23,552 nucleotides of DNA. Source: a virus. Below the pieces are notes generated by a model. The model made no database searches and was not told the DNA's origin. It worked only from the letters and a program-made list of their open reading frames with translations. The stretch is from positions 1-23,552 of the IMG/VR virus record IMGVR_UViG_3300044961_000978; one strand, written 5' to 3'. Positions 7,927 through 14,277 of this stretch are shown here, piece after piece (positions within the stretch are counted from its first letter, which is position 1; each line of letters opens with the position of its first letter). A program made the translations under genes and the position numbers.

Positions 7927-8291
7927 TCGGCGGCCACCGCGGCGACTGGCGCGGTGGCGCGATCCCAGAAGGCCGCCGCGATGTCGTCGAGGTCCATCAG
8001 GCGCTCGACCGCCTCGGGCGAGAGCGGCAGCGACTTACCGACGGCATCGCCGACGCCCTCCCAGGCCGTGACGGCGTGGCGGGCGAGCGCCTTGACCAGT
8101 AAGGCGAAGGACAGGCCGCGCGACATGTCGGGATCGAGCTCCGGATCGGCGATGCGGATCGCCGCGAGGCGGCGCGCGGCGGCGGCCTGCGCCGCGGCCA
8201 TGACCGCCGTCGTCACCGGCCGGATCTCGACGCGGACGCCGCGCGGCAGCTCGAGCCAGTACGGCTCGGCCGGAAGGTCGAGGGTGAGCAT
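7914..8291 (-). CDS. Tail assembly chaperone, gpG-like
   Basis: The protein has 125 residues from ATG 8291, with AGGAG six bases upstream. It lies between the tail tube and tape measure genes apart from the inserted accessory cassette, the position of lambda gpG. The sequence is small, acidic and helical after a beta N-terminus (MLTLDLPAEPYWLELPRG, VRVEIRPVTTAVMAAAQ), the pattern seen in siphophage chaperones that coat the tape measure. The last codons GGA AAC GCC TGA form part of a -1 slippery site, so a fraction of ribosomes should make a longer form. Function is inferred from position, size and frameshift; the N-terminal segment also matches proteins in related alphaproteobacterial phages as I remember them. 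Confidence 0.8.
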   Translation of the reverse strand: MLTLDLPAEPYWLELPRGVRVEIRPVTTAVMAAAQAAAARRLAAIRIADPELDPDMSRGLSFALLVKALARHAVTAWEGVGDAVGKSLPLSPEAVERLMDLDDIAAAFWDRATAPVAAVAAEGNA

Positions 8292-8322
8292 TCATCTCTC
8301 CTGTCGGGGAACCACGCCGCCC

Positions 8323-8357
8323 TTGAACGACGCATCACTTTGATGCAGATATGAGGC
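8323..8357 (+). promoter_or_regulatory. Predicted autoregulated promoter and operator of the RHH/PemK pair
   Basis: A perfect inverted repeat GCATCA-CTT-TGATGC occupies 8332-8346. Just upstream is a -35-like TTGAAC (8323-8328), and about 18 bases later a weak -10 (AGATAT, about 8347-8352), so the repeat fills the promoter spacer. Ribbon-helix-helix antitoxins normally repress by binding such short repeats. The predicted transcription start falls at or next to ATG 8358, and no Shine-Dalgarno is properly placed, so the message may be leaderless. The -10 match is poor. Confidence 0.45.
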
Positions 8358-8651
8358 ATGCCGAACGCCAACCCAGCCGCCCGTCCGGGCGTGACTGTCC
8401 GCCTCGACCCCGAGGCGCACGCGCGCCTCCAGCAGATCGCCAAGGCCGAACATCGTTCGGTCGCCGCGGTGCTGGAACTGCTTGTCGAGCGCGAAATCCG
8501 GGCGCGCGACGAGGCCGAGCGCGTGATCCGCTTGCATGTGGCCCCTGAACTTCAGGGCCAGTCCTTCGGCGAGCCCGACCGCCGTCCAGGCGAGAGCGAC
8601 AAGAGCTATGCTCGCCGCAAGAAGACCATCGACGCGTTGTTCGGCCGCTGA
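8358..8651 (+). CDS. Ribbon-helix-helix antitoxin-like protein
   Basis: This 97-residue protein starts at ATG 8358. Residues 11-45 (VTVRLDPEAHARLQQIAKAE, then SVAAVLELLVEREI) have the strand-helix-helix pattern of Arc/MetJ/CopG DNA-binding proteins. The basic C-terminal tail (SDKSYARRKKTIDALFG) could wrap a toxin. The next gene begins seven bases after its stop on the same strand and looks PemK/MazF-like, so I read this as the antitoxin of a type II pair. A palindrome directly upstream is a candidate operator. The strand is opposite to the surrounding tail genes, a typical sign of an independently expressed moron. Antitoxin function is inferred from domain and neighbour. Confidence 0.72.
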   Translation: MPNANPAARPGVTVRLDPEAHARLQQIAKAEHRSVAAVLELLVEREIRARDEAERVIRLHVAPELQGQSFGEPDRRPGESDKSYARRKKTIDALFGR

Positions 8652-8657
8652 GGCGGC

Positions 8658-9095
8658 GTGGCGGATTGCCCGATCCCGTCCGGATGCTTTGTCTGGACCA
8701 TGTTCCCGTTCGGTCCGCCAGATCCGCCCGACCAGCCGGGGCCAGTGCGGCACATCGCCTACGTGCTGGCCACCGACAGCAAGCCAAAAGTGCCGATGCT
8801 GCTGCTGGCCTACACCAGTTCGGGGCCGTGGCGTGGCGCCGCCGCCCGGCTGCCGCTGGGCGTGGTCGAGTTTGACGACGCTGCCGCGCGCTCGGTCGGC
8901 CAGAAGGCGTTCCACCTGGATCTGCGTTGCCTAGCGCAGGTGCCGCTGTCCGAGCGCTGGTTTCCCGATCTCGGCCAAGCCGGTCTAGGCATTGTTGGCA
9001 GGGCCGGCGCTCGGCTCCGCGAGCGGATCGATGTGATGCTGAGCGACCTGGTGACTCGGAACCGTGACCTAATTGAGATGCGCGGGCCGCGGTAG
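8658..9095 (+). CDS. PemK/MazF-like toxin candidate
   Basis: The protein has 145 residues from GTG 8658, with GAGG just upstream; an in-frame ATG at 8700 is an alternative. The pattern FVWTMFPFG, PGPVRHIAYVLATD, LLLAYTSSGPW and QKAFHLDLR followed by PLSERWF resembles PemK/MazF family members in proteobacteria, where a PGP-x-R/H loop, an A-Y/F-x-TS strand and a K-x-D-L...LP...WF segment are conserved. MazF-type enzymes cut mRNA. The partner upstream is a ribbon-helix-helix protein, the usual arrangement. The gene converges on the minus-strand orphan. Assignment rests on motif memory only; it could also be a non-toxic phage protein with the same barrel. Confidence 0.55.
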   Translation: MADCPIPSGCFVWTMFPFGPPDPPDQPGPVRHIAYVLATDSKPKVPMLLLAYTSSGPWRGAAARLPLGVVEFDDAAARSVGQKAFHLDLRCLAQVPLSERWFPDLGQAGLGIVGRAGARLRERIDVMLSDLVTRNRDLIEMRGPR

Positions 9096-9149
9096 ACGAT
9101 GCAAATCGCGCTCGCGGACGCACTTTGCGCCTGCGCCGTCGGCGACCAT

Positions 9150-9175
9150 TTGCTCGGCTAGGCTGGACGGAGCAA
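9150..9175. terminator. Weak hairpin between convergent accessory genes
   Basis: TTGCTC (9150-9155) can pair with GAGCAA (9170-9175) across 14 bases in the gap between the stops of the toxin candidate and the orphan nuclease-like gene. There is no T-run on either side. Position between convergent genes suggests a shared terminator, but the structure is modest. Confidence 0.22.
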
Positions 9176-9182
9176 GCGCCCT

Positions 9183-9908
9183 TCAGGGATGGACCTGGAA
9201 GGCTCGCCCAGCGTCACGAGGGTCAAGCAGAATTATCTTGTCGAATCCGGCCGCATGCAGCCTGACTTGATCAAGAAAGAGTTCCTGCTCGAAGTCGTCG
9301 AGTCCATATCCGATGTGATCTGGAAGCACGAGCCACCACTCAGGATACTTCGCCCGGTAGCTCGCAATCTTGGCTGCCTTCTCAGCGATGCAGTGCTTCA
9401 GGTTTGTCTCAATCTCGCCGATCAGCCAGCCGCCGGACTGTTCGTCGCTGTGACCAGCGGGCCGAAAGAAGGTTGGCTTCGGGCCTGGCGCGCGGAAAAC
9501 CTTGATCCAGAACTCGCCTCCAACATTCAGCTGTGTCTCGAACGGCTGAGGATCAGCGTGCGTCATGAATGGCAGAAGAAGCGAGTCAAGCTCTCGCTTC
9601 AGGTCCTTCCAGGCCGGCGTAGGTCGACTGAATCGGTAGAAGACGTACCAGCATTGCCCCGAGGCTGGAGCGGCTCCGAGCCCGGTGAGATAGTCCCTGA
9701 CGCGGCGCCAGATCGGGATTGCGGTCTCCTCGAGACCTCGCGGGCCTTTGCCGCTTCCATCATCGTGGTTCTGATTCAGGCGGCGAACTTCAACGGCCAC
9801 GCGACTGTCAGCGAGGAAATCGGGCGGCACGTTGCCATCAGGCTCGTAACGCACGTCGGTGAAGATGCCCTTGAGGTAGCTCTCGACCAGCTTCTCCGAA
9901 GCATCCAT
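9183..9908 (-). CDS. Orphan protein with PD-(D/E)XK-like signature (phage moron, possible defence nuclease)
   Basis: I do not recognise a named family. From ATG 9908 the protein has 241 residues (MDASEKLVESYLKGIF...). The frame also opens at TTG 9959, but that codon overlaps a good -10 box. Near residues 25-45 is PPDFLADSRVAVEVRRLN: a PD dipeptide, a short beta strand and E-V-R, the spacing of the PD-(D/E)XK nuclease core with arginine in place of lysine. The middle is rich in W, F and Y, and the C-terminus has WWLVLPDHIGYG and DKIILLDP. Base composition is clearly less GC-rich than the flanking phage genes. It lies between tail tube and chaperone with its own promoter. An antiviral or exclusion role is speculative. 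Confidence 0.65.
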   Translation of the reverse strand: MDASEKLVESYLKGIFTDVRYEPDGNVPPDFLADSRVAVEVRRLNQNHDDGSGKGPRGLEETAIPIWRRVRDYLTGLGAAPASGQCWYVFYRFSRPTPAWKDLKRELDSLLLPFMTHADPQPFETQLNVGGEFWIKVFRAPGPKPTFFRPAGHSDEQSGGWLIGEIETNLKHCIAEKAAKIASYRAKYPEWWLVLPDHIGYGLDDFEQELFLDQVRLHAAGFDKIILLDPRDAGRAFQVHP

Positions 9909-9957
9909 GAGCAGCTTAACCTCTCGTCTTTCAACCCACAGATGGCCGATGCCGCCC

Positions 9958-9986
9958 AATATACACGAGATTCTCTGATGTTGCAG
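9958..9986 (-). promoter_or_regulatory. Predicted promoter of the orphan nuclease-like gene
   Basis: On the minus strand TATATT (9963-9958) is a near-consensus -10 box, unusual in this GC-rich window. It is preceded by 17 bases and CTGCAA, a weak -35. Transcription would start near 9951 and give a leader of about 43 bases before ATG 9908. An own promoter is expected for a moron that is expressed from the lysogen. Confidence 0.5.
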
Positions 9987-10090
9987 GATGCGCGGTCGTC
10001 ATCGCGCCGCCGGCTGCCACAAAATTCTGCATGCTTACGATTCTCCAGCCAATATCCGCCCGAGCCAACCGATCCGATTGGGTGTGCGCC

Positions 10091-11047
10091 TCACGCGTAC
10101 TCTGTCCCCGCCTGCTGGTTCTGCAGCACGGTAGTCATCATGCGCGTGGCGGTGGCGTTGAAGGCTGCGCGGAACTCGAAGCTGGCCTCGACTCCGCCCG
10201 GCCCTTCGACCGGCGTCTTGGCCAGCGCCAGGTACACCTCGTGCAACGTGAAGGTCAGGCTGCGGTTGGCATCGATCGTGTAGCTGAAGGCGAACTCCGC
10301 CGGCGCGTTGTTCTGCGCCTGGGTCAGCAGCGTGGTGTCGGCGAAGCGCGCGGTGATCTGGCCGGTGGCGCGCGCGATGCCGGGATCCACGCCCTCCACC
10401 TTTCGGTCGGCGCGGATGGTGCGCACCATCTCCATGCCGTTGGCGTAGGTGAGCCGCGCCCCGGTCACCGGGGCGAGCGCCGAGCCATTCCGGCTGATCG
10501 CCCCCTGCGCCTTGTTGAAGGCGGTGTAGGCAGCGCTGGTCGGCGTGCCGCCCGAACTCGCGGCGCCGCGCGTCGAGCCCTGCCCCATCAGCCCGAAGGT
10601 CGCCGTGGCGGGGCCGGTCGGCGAGAAGTCGATCTCCAGCGTGTCGGCGCGCACCCCGGTGCAGAGATCGTAGTTCGGCACATCAGGATAGCCGATCTCG
10701 ATGCTGTTGGATGGCAGCGCCGCGGCGCCCGAGCCGAAGCTGTGGATGAAGTTCGGGCTGGCGCCGGTGGTGGTCGGTGCGCCAAGCAGCAGGCGCAGCC
10801 AGTGGCCGATGTTGACCAGATCCACCGGCACCACCGCCTGGCCCTGCACGGTGACGGTGTCGAGGAAGGGTGCCGCCGGATCGCGGCTGCTGCCGACGCC
10901 AATCACGTCGGCATCGAGCAGCGGCTGCTCGGCGCCGAGGTCGCAGGAGAGGAACGGCATGCGTAGCCAGTCGCCTGCGGGCGCGGTGCCGTAGGTCGCC
11001 TCGGGGATCATGAGCAGACGGCAATTGGCGCCGATGGCACGGGGCAT
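10091..11047 (-). CDS. Major tail tube protein
   Basis: This 318-residue protein starts at ATG 11047 with GGAG seven bases upstream. The opening (CRLLMIPEATYGTAPAGDW), the middle (GQAVVPVDLVNIGHWLRLLLGAP) and the ending (FRAAFNATATRMMTTVLQN) match the phage tail tube family found in siphophages of proteobacteria. These are double beta-sandwich proteins that stack as hexamers to make the tail. It follows the tail terminator gene as expected, while the usual next gene, the chaperone, is displaced by the accessory cassette. No unusual residues or frame breaks were seen. Confidence 0.9.
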   Translation of the reverse strand: MPRAIGANCRLLMIPEATYGTAPAGDWLRMPFLSCDLGAEQPLLDADVIGVGSSRDPAAPFLDTVTVQGQAVVPVDLVNIGHWLRLLLGAPTTTGASPNFIHSFGSGAAALPSNSIEIGYPDVPNYDLCTGVRADTLEIDFSPTGPATATFGLMGQGSTRGAASSGGTPTSAAYTAFNKAQGAISRNGSALAPVTGARLTYANGMEMVRTIRADRKVEGVDPGIARATGQITARFADTTLLTQAQNNAPAEFAFSYTIDANRSLTFTLHEVYLALAKTPVEGPGGVEASFEFRAAFNATATRMMTTVLQNQQAGTEYA

Positions 11048-11081
11048 CGGAGGTCTCCGGGATCAACGGGAGGGAGATGCG

Positions 11082-11522
11082 TCAGGCCAGCGGCGAGCCG
11101 GGGACGGTGAACAACAGCGCGACGGGGATTGAGGCCGCGCGGGCGGCCGCGGCACCCTCGAACTCGACATCCTCGAACGCCGGAGCGCCGGGCTGCACCC
11201 ATTCCACCGCGCCGCCGAGGGTGCGGTCGGCGGTGATGGCGGCGGCGATACTTACCAGCAGCGCGTCGAGCAGGGCATTACGGGCCGCGGGCGTCGCGCC
11301 GCTGACGCTGACCTCGATCTCGGCACGGTGCTCGATCGCCCAGGTGAGCGGGGAGAGGATCGCCGTCTCCTCCACCGTCTCGCCGTCGCGGATGACCACC
11401 AGCCCGCCCGGTGGCAGGCGCTGCGGCACCGTCTCGCCGCGCAGGACCAGGGGGGGCGGATTCCTGCCGGCCAAGGATGTGGCCAGCCGGCCATGCAGCG
11501 CCGCGATCGCCGCCTCGCGCAT
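11082..11522 (-). CDS. Tail terminator / minor tail protein
   Basis: The protein has 146 residues from ATG 11522, two bases after the previous stop. The reading frame extends far upstream in an unlikely composition, so the short form is preferred. The N-terminus (MREAAIAALHGRLATSLAG) and the segment LSPLTWAIEHRAEIEVSVSG are typical of tail-terminator-like proteins in alphaproteobacterial prophages, some of which are misleadingly annotated as acyl-CoA transferases. Such proteins cap the tail tube and join it to the head. Its place between DUF6441 and the tube gene supports this. Confidence 0.72.
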   Translation of the reverse strand: MREAAIAALHGRLATSLAGRNPPPLVLRGETVPQRLPPGGLVVIRDGETVEETAILSPLTWAIEHRAEIEVSVSGATPAARNALLDALLVSIAAAITADRTLGGAVEWVQPGAPAFEDVEFEGAAAARAASIPVALLFTVPGSPLA

Positions 11523-11524
11523 GC

Positions 11525-12253
11525 TCACGGCACCGCCCTCCCGCTCTCGCGCTCCCAGGCCGCGACGAAGCGCCCCGGCAGCCGGCGCAAGCCGCGCTCG
11601 GCGGCACCCTTCAGGTCGAGCCGCTTGGCCAGTTTCACCTGCGGCAGCAGCAGGAACATCGGCACCATGCCGCGCTGGAGCATGCCGCGCGCCCAGGCCT
11701 CGCGTCCCTTGCGGTTGCCGGTGCCGATCTCGGTGAGGCCGCCGGCGATCAGGCGCGTCCGCCGACGCCGGCCGGTCTGCTCGCCCTGGCGCAGCGGCAG
11801 GCACCACACAAAGCCCCGACCCGACTGGAACGGCCGGAGAAATGCTTGGCCCGACGCGACCATCTGCGCCGGCGTGACCCGCAGGCCCTTTTCGCCGCGG
11901 CCGCGGCGTCCCCGCGCCGCATTGAAGCCGGTCGGGATAGCGAGGAACTTCCGGCCACCCTTGGCGCGGATCAGCGCGCCGCGCTCGAAGGCGTCGATCA
12001 CGTTCGGCACCTTGGTCCAAATCAGCCCGGCAGGGCGCAGCGACTGGCCGCTGCGGGGGAACACCTGCGATCGCCAGGCATTGGCGATGCCGCGCGCATT
12101 GCCGCCGAAGCTGCTGGTGACCTGCCGGCGCAGCTCCTGCTTGACCTGCTCCGTCTCCGCGCGGATCGCGGTCATCGCCGCGCGCTCACCGGCCCGGACC
12201 TCGGCCGCGAGCACCTGCCGCAGGTCGCCGACGATGCGGGCGGCGAGCCTCAC
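11525..12253 (-). CDS. DUF6441-family phage protein
   Basis: The start is GTG 12253, overlapping the holin stop as GTGA, giving 242 residues; the open frame continues upstream but there runs antiphase to the holin and connector genes. The N-terminus (RLAARIVGDLRQVLAAEVRA) and the core (NAWRSQVFPRSGQSLRPAGL, WTKVPNVIDAFERGALIRAK) fit DUF6441, a family confined to tailed phages of alphaproteobacteria and found between connector and tail terminator. It may be a tail-completion or neck protein of the gp10/HK97-like type. The basic C-terminal part has the repeated pattern of neck proteins. Biochemical role is unknown. Confidence 0.75.
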   Translation of the reverse strand: MRLAARIVGDLRQVLAAEVRAGERAAMTAIRAETEQVKQELRRQVTSSFGGNARGIANAWRSQVFPRSGQSLRPAGLIWTKVPNVIDAFERGALIRAKGGRKFLAIPTGFNAARGRRGRGEKGLRVTPAQMVASGQAFLRPFQSGRGFVWCLPLRQGEQTGRRRRTRLIAGGLTEIGTGNRKGREAWARGMLQRGMVPMFLLLPQVKLAKRLDLKGAAERGLRRLPGRFVAAWERESGRAVP

Positions 12254-12570
12254 GGGGTGCCACCGTCCGGCGGCAGGCCGGCGCGGTGGCGGATGATGGC
12301 GACAGCGAGATCGTGCAGCGCCGCCTGGCCGAGATAGCCGAACACGAAAGCGAAGAGGAACCGGCCGTATTCGTTGAACTCGAGGAAGCCCCCCAGCGCA
12401 TAGCCGGCGCTGCCGACCAGCGCGGCGGAGGGCACCTCCCAGGCCAGGCACCAGCCGAAGCGCCGGCGCTCCGGGTTGTTCCACCGCACGAAGCCGCCGG
12501 CGAGACCAGCAGCGGCGCCGAGCAGCAAGTCGCGCAGCATCTCCAGCAGGGTGAGGGCATTCTGCGGCAT
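12250..12570 (-). CDS. Holin (LydA / superfamily III-like)
   Basis: ATG 12570 is preceded by AGGAG at eight bases and gives 106 residues. An ATG at 12594 in the same frame lacks a site and overlaps less plausibly. Three hydrophobic segments are visible at about 13-28 (LLLGAAAGLAGGF), 37-60 (CLAWEVPSAALVGSAGYALG) and 69-91 (FLFAFVFGYLGQAALHDL). Size and layout match LydA-type holins that permeabilise the inner membrane so the muralytic enzyme can reach the wall. The gene is separated from the other lysis genes by the head-tail connector gene, an unusual order. Confidence 0.68.
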   Translation of the reverse strand: MPQNALTLLEMLRDLLLGAAAGLAGGFVRWNNPERRRFGWCLAWEVPSAALVGSAGYALGGFLEFNEYGRFLFAFVFGYLGQAALHDLAVAIIRHRAGLPPDGGTP

Positions 12571-12581
12571 GGCGGGGACTC

Positions 12582-12890
12582 CTATCGCTGGCAAAGCACG
12601 CGCCAGGCGGTGCCGGAGGCGTCGCGCTCGGCGTGGGTGACGGTGAGCATGTCAGGGCCAAGGGCGAAGCTATCGCCGGCGGCAAGGGTTGGCAGGACAG
12701 CGATGGCGACGGAGAGGAGGTCGGTGGCCGCCAGGATCTCGGTGCCAAAGGCGTCGGCCACACGGTCGGGCGACGACCGGAGAACGCGGACCGGAACTGC
12801 CGGGCCGGTGCCGCCCTGTCGGTAAACGGCGTCGGCGCCGAGGTTCGGGTCGGCGACCAGCGCCGCCATCGCGTCGGCGAAGGCGTTCAT
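12582..12890 (-). CDS. Head-tail connector / stopper (gpFII-like)
   Basis: The protein has 102 residues, starting at ATG 12890 in a 4-base overlap with the o-spanin stop. The opening MNAFADAMAALVADPNLGAD, then AVYRQGG and VRVLRSSPDR followed by a beta-rich end (SFALGPDMLTVTHAERDASG), matches small head-tail joining proteins of the gpFII type that seal the portal and bind the tail. Its position between head genes and tail genes agrees, although lysis genes surround it. The start overlap suggests translational coupling. Confidence 0.65.
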   Translation of the reverse strand: MNAFADAMAALVADPNLGADAVYRQGGTGPAVPVRVLRSSPDRVADAFGTEILAATDLLSVAIAVLPTLAAGDSFALGPDMLTVTHAERDASGTAWRVLCQR

Positions 12891-13105
12891 CGCCCACAGG
12901 CTCCGCGAATGCGCGCGCGCAGATCGCCATAGTCGTCGATCATGCGCGCCAGCACCGTGCCGGCGGGCAGCGCCGCCAGTTCCTCCGCCGCCTGTTGCTG
13001 GGTCCGGGCGTCATACGGCACCAGCGCGAAGCAGGCCGGTTCAGAAGCGACCGGAGCGCAGGCGCCCAGCAGCGCCATCAGCGCGATACTCGGCAGATGC
13101 CGCAT
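12887..13105 (-). CDS. Rz1-like o-spanin lipoprotein
   Basis: The gene begins inside the preceding i-spanin gene in another frame, overlapping its last 65 bases. A strong site, GGGAGGGAG, sits just upstream of ATG 13105. The 72-residue product has a short lipoprotein signal with lipobox LGAC and the lipidated cysteine at position 16, then a small periplasmic part. This nested arrangement is the classical Rz/Rz1 layout: the outer-membrane lipoprotein meets the inner-membrane spanin to fuse the two membranes at lysis. The mature part is not strongly proline-rich, unlike lambda Rz1, so assignment rests on lipobox, size and overlap. Confidence 0.65.
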   Translation of the reverse strand: MRHLPSIALMALLGACAPVASEPACFALVPYDARTQQQAAEELAALPAGTVLARMIDDYGDLRARIRGACGR

Positions 13106-13274
13106 CGGCTCCCTCCCTTGCCTGCAAGGCGTCGCGTGCTGCCTGCTGTTCCGCCTCGGTGCGACCCTGCCGCCGGCCCATGGCCAGCAGGGCCAGGACC
13201 GCCCCGGCTCCCGCGAGGACGGCCGTCACCCAGCCGCCGATGCGGGACCAGAGCGAAGCGAACAGCGCGGTCAT
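13041..13274 (-). CDS. Rz-like i-spanin (small membrane protein)
   Basis: The start ATG 13274 overlaps the muralytic gene stop by four bases and gives 77 residues; the frame extends further upstream as a shadow. A single transmembrane helix spans about residues 13-32 (WVTAVLAGAGAVLALLAMG). It is followed by a basic, helical periplasmic tail (RRQGRTEAEQQAARDALQAR) ending in GRLRSGRF. That N-in topology with a helical stalk is what an i-spanin needs, and the lipoprotein gene that starts within it makes the pair convincing. It is shorter than lambda Rz. Related small proteins in alphaproteobacterial phages are usually left as hypothetical. Confidence 0.6.
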   Translation of the reverse strand: MTALFASLWSRIGGWVTAVLAGAGAVLALLAMGRRQGRTEAEQQAARDALQAREGADAASAEYRADGAAGRLRSGRF

Positions 13275-13912
13275 GCCGGCCGCCGCAGGCGCCAGACCAG
13301 GACGCCGAGGATGGCGGCAAGGATCACCGCGATGGCGACCATCGGCGCCAGGCCACCGAGCGCCTGGATGGCGGGTGCCGCCTGGGCGGCGACGGTCGCC
13401 ATGCCGGCCGCACCGACTGCCACGGCTCCGCGGCCGGTGCCGGTGGTGGTGGCGATTTGGCGCAACGTCTCCGGCGCGGGCGGTGGCACGCCGGCCAGGG
13501 TCAGGGCGCGGTCGACGACAGCGGCCGGATACGCCAGCCCGGCGCATTCATGGGCGATGATGGCCTCGACCATCGGGCGGAGCTGGCCGTGCCGGTGCAG
13601 GTCGACCGGCTCCGCCGCGCCCACGCCGATGCGCCGTGCGACCACTGCGACATAGGCGCCGGTGTCATTCTCCCCGGGCGGGGCCCAGCGGTCGATGATG
13701 CCGCGCACCGTCCGCAGGCCGTGGCGATCCTGATAGGTGGTGAGCAGGGCCGCCAGGGCACGGATGCCATGCTCGTGGCTGACGAACCGGCAGAAGCGCC
13801 CATCGGACGGTGGATCGGCGAGCCCCTGCCATTTGTTGGCCGGGACGTGCTCGATATTGCCGGGGTTGCGGTTGCGATAGCCCCGCGTGGCCATGGGATC
13901 GATGCGGCTCAT
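13271..13912 (-). CDS. Muralytic 'structural protein P5'-like endolysin with C-terminal membrane anchor
   Basis: This protein has 213 residues from ATG 13912, which overlaps the DUF2190 stop by four bases. The N-terminal domain has the signature RGYRNRNPGNIEH, then HEHGIRALAALLTTYQDRHG, TVRGIIDRWAPPGENDTGAY and RRIGVG, shared by phage lysozyme-like proteins often named structural protein P5. They are believed to cut peptidoglycan. After an Ala/Gly-rich stretch (160-184) comes a clear transmembrane helix at about 186-207 (MVAIAVILAAILGVLVW) followed by RLRR. A tail-anchored enzyme on the inner membrane would act as a membrane-tethered endolysin. Its neighbours are spanin-like genes and a holin. 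A virion-associated role remains possible. Confidence 0.72.
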   Translation of the reverse strand: MSRIDPMATRGYRNRNPGNIEHVPANKWQGLADPPSDGRFCRFVSHEHGIRALAALLTTYQDRHGLRTVRGIIDRWAPPGENDTGAYVAVVARRIGVGAAEPVDLHRHGQLRPMVEAIIAHECAGLAYPAAVVDRALTLAGVPPPAPETLRQIATTTGTGRGAVAVGAAGMATVAAQAAPAIQALGGLAPMVAIAVILAAILGVLVWRLRRPA

Positions 13913-14259
13913 GCGCCGCTCGCCGGGACACGGATCAGCATGACGCGCACCATCGCATCAGCAGCCAACGCCGCGACGGTGCAGAGTCCGACCTGGAAGT
14001 TGCCGGTGGCGGTGGTGGTGATGCGGCGGTTGGTATTGTCCCAGAACACCCGCGCGCCCTGGCCGATGGCGAGCGCGGGCTCCTTGGTGAGCTCGAACTC
14101 ACCGCGGGTCTCGCAGTCGACGCTGGCGTTCTGGGCGGCGTCGGACGCCGCCACGCCAAAGAAGGCCCCGACCAGCATGCCCTGGCCAGAGAGGATCCCG
14201 CCGGCATAGGGCACCACCATCGGGATGGAGCGCGCGTCGGGGCGGATGCAGTTGCGCAT
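13909..14259 (-). CDS. DUF2190 capsid decoration protein
   Basis: The protein has 116 residues, beginning at ATG 14259 with GGAG eight bases upstream. The pattern MVVPYAGGILSGQGMLVGAFFGVAASDAA, then ETRGEFELTKEPALAIGQGARVFWDNTN, is the DUF2190 family, small beta-barrel proteins that occur next to major capsid genes and, where studied, decorate or stabilise the shell. It follows the protease/capsid fusion after a 93-base spacer that contains a strong hairpin. Composition is like the neighbours. The exact virion position is inferred. Confidence 0.82.
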   Translation of the reverse strand: MRNCIRPDARSIPMVVPYAGGILSGQGMLVGAFFGVAASDAAQNASVDCETRGEFELTKEPALAIGQGARVFWDNTNRRITTTATGNFQVGLCTVAALAADAMVRVMLIRVPASGA

Positions 14260-14277
14260 GGGAGGGTCTCCTGAAAG

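Noticed and set aside
9909-9959. TTG start at 9959 for the orphan nuclease-like gene
   Set aside because: It overlaps the predicted -10 box TATATT, so the transcript would begin after it; ATG 9908 is downstream of the predicted start point.
9189-10283. 364-codon plus-strand frame opposite the orphan and tail tube end
   Set aside because: It spans two unrelated minus-strand genes and a promoter; no domain recognised. Lower GC there makes it less trivial, but the minus frame has better motifs.
12254-12763. N-terminal extension of the DUF6441 frame up to 12763
   Set aside because: It runs through the holin and connector genes in another frame; GTG 12253 overlaps the holin stop and starts the family-like sequence.
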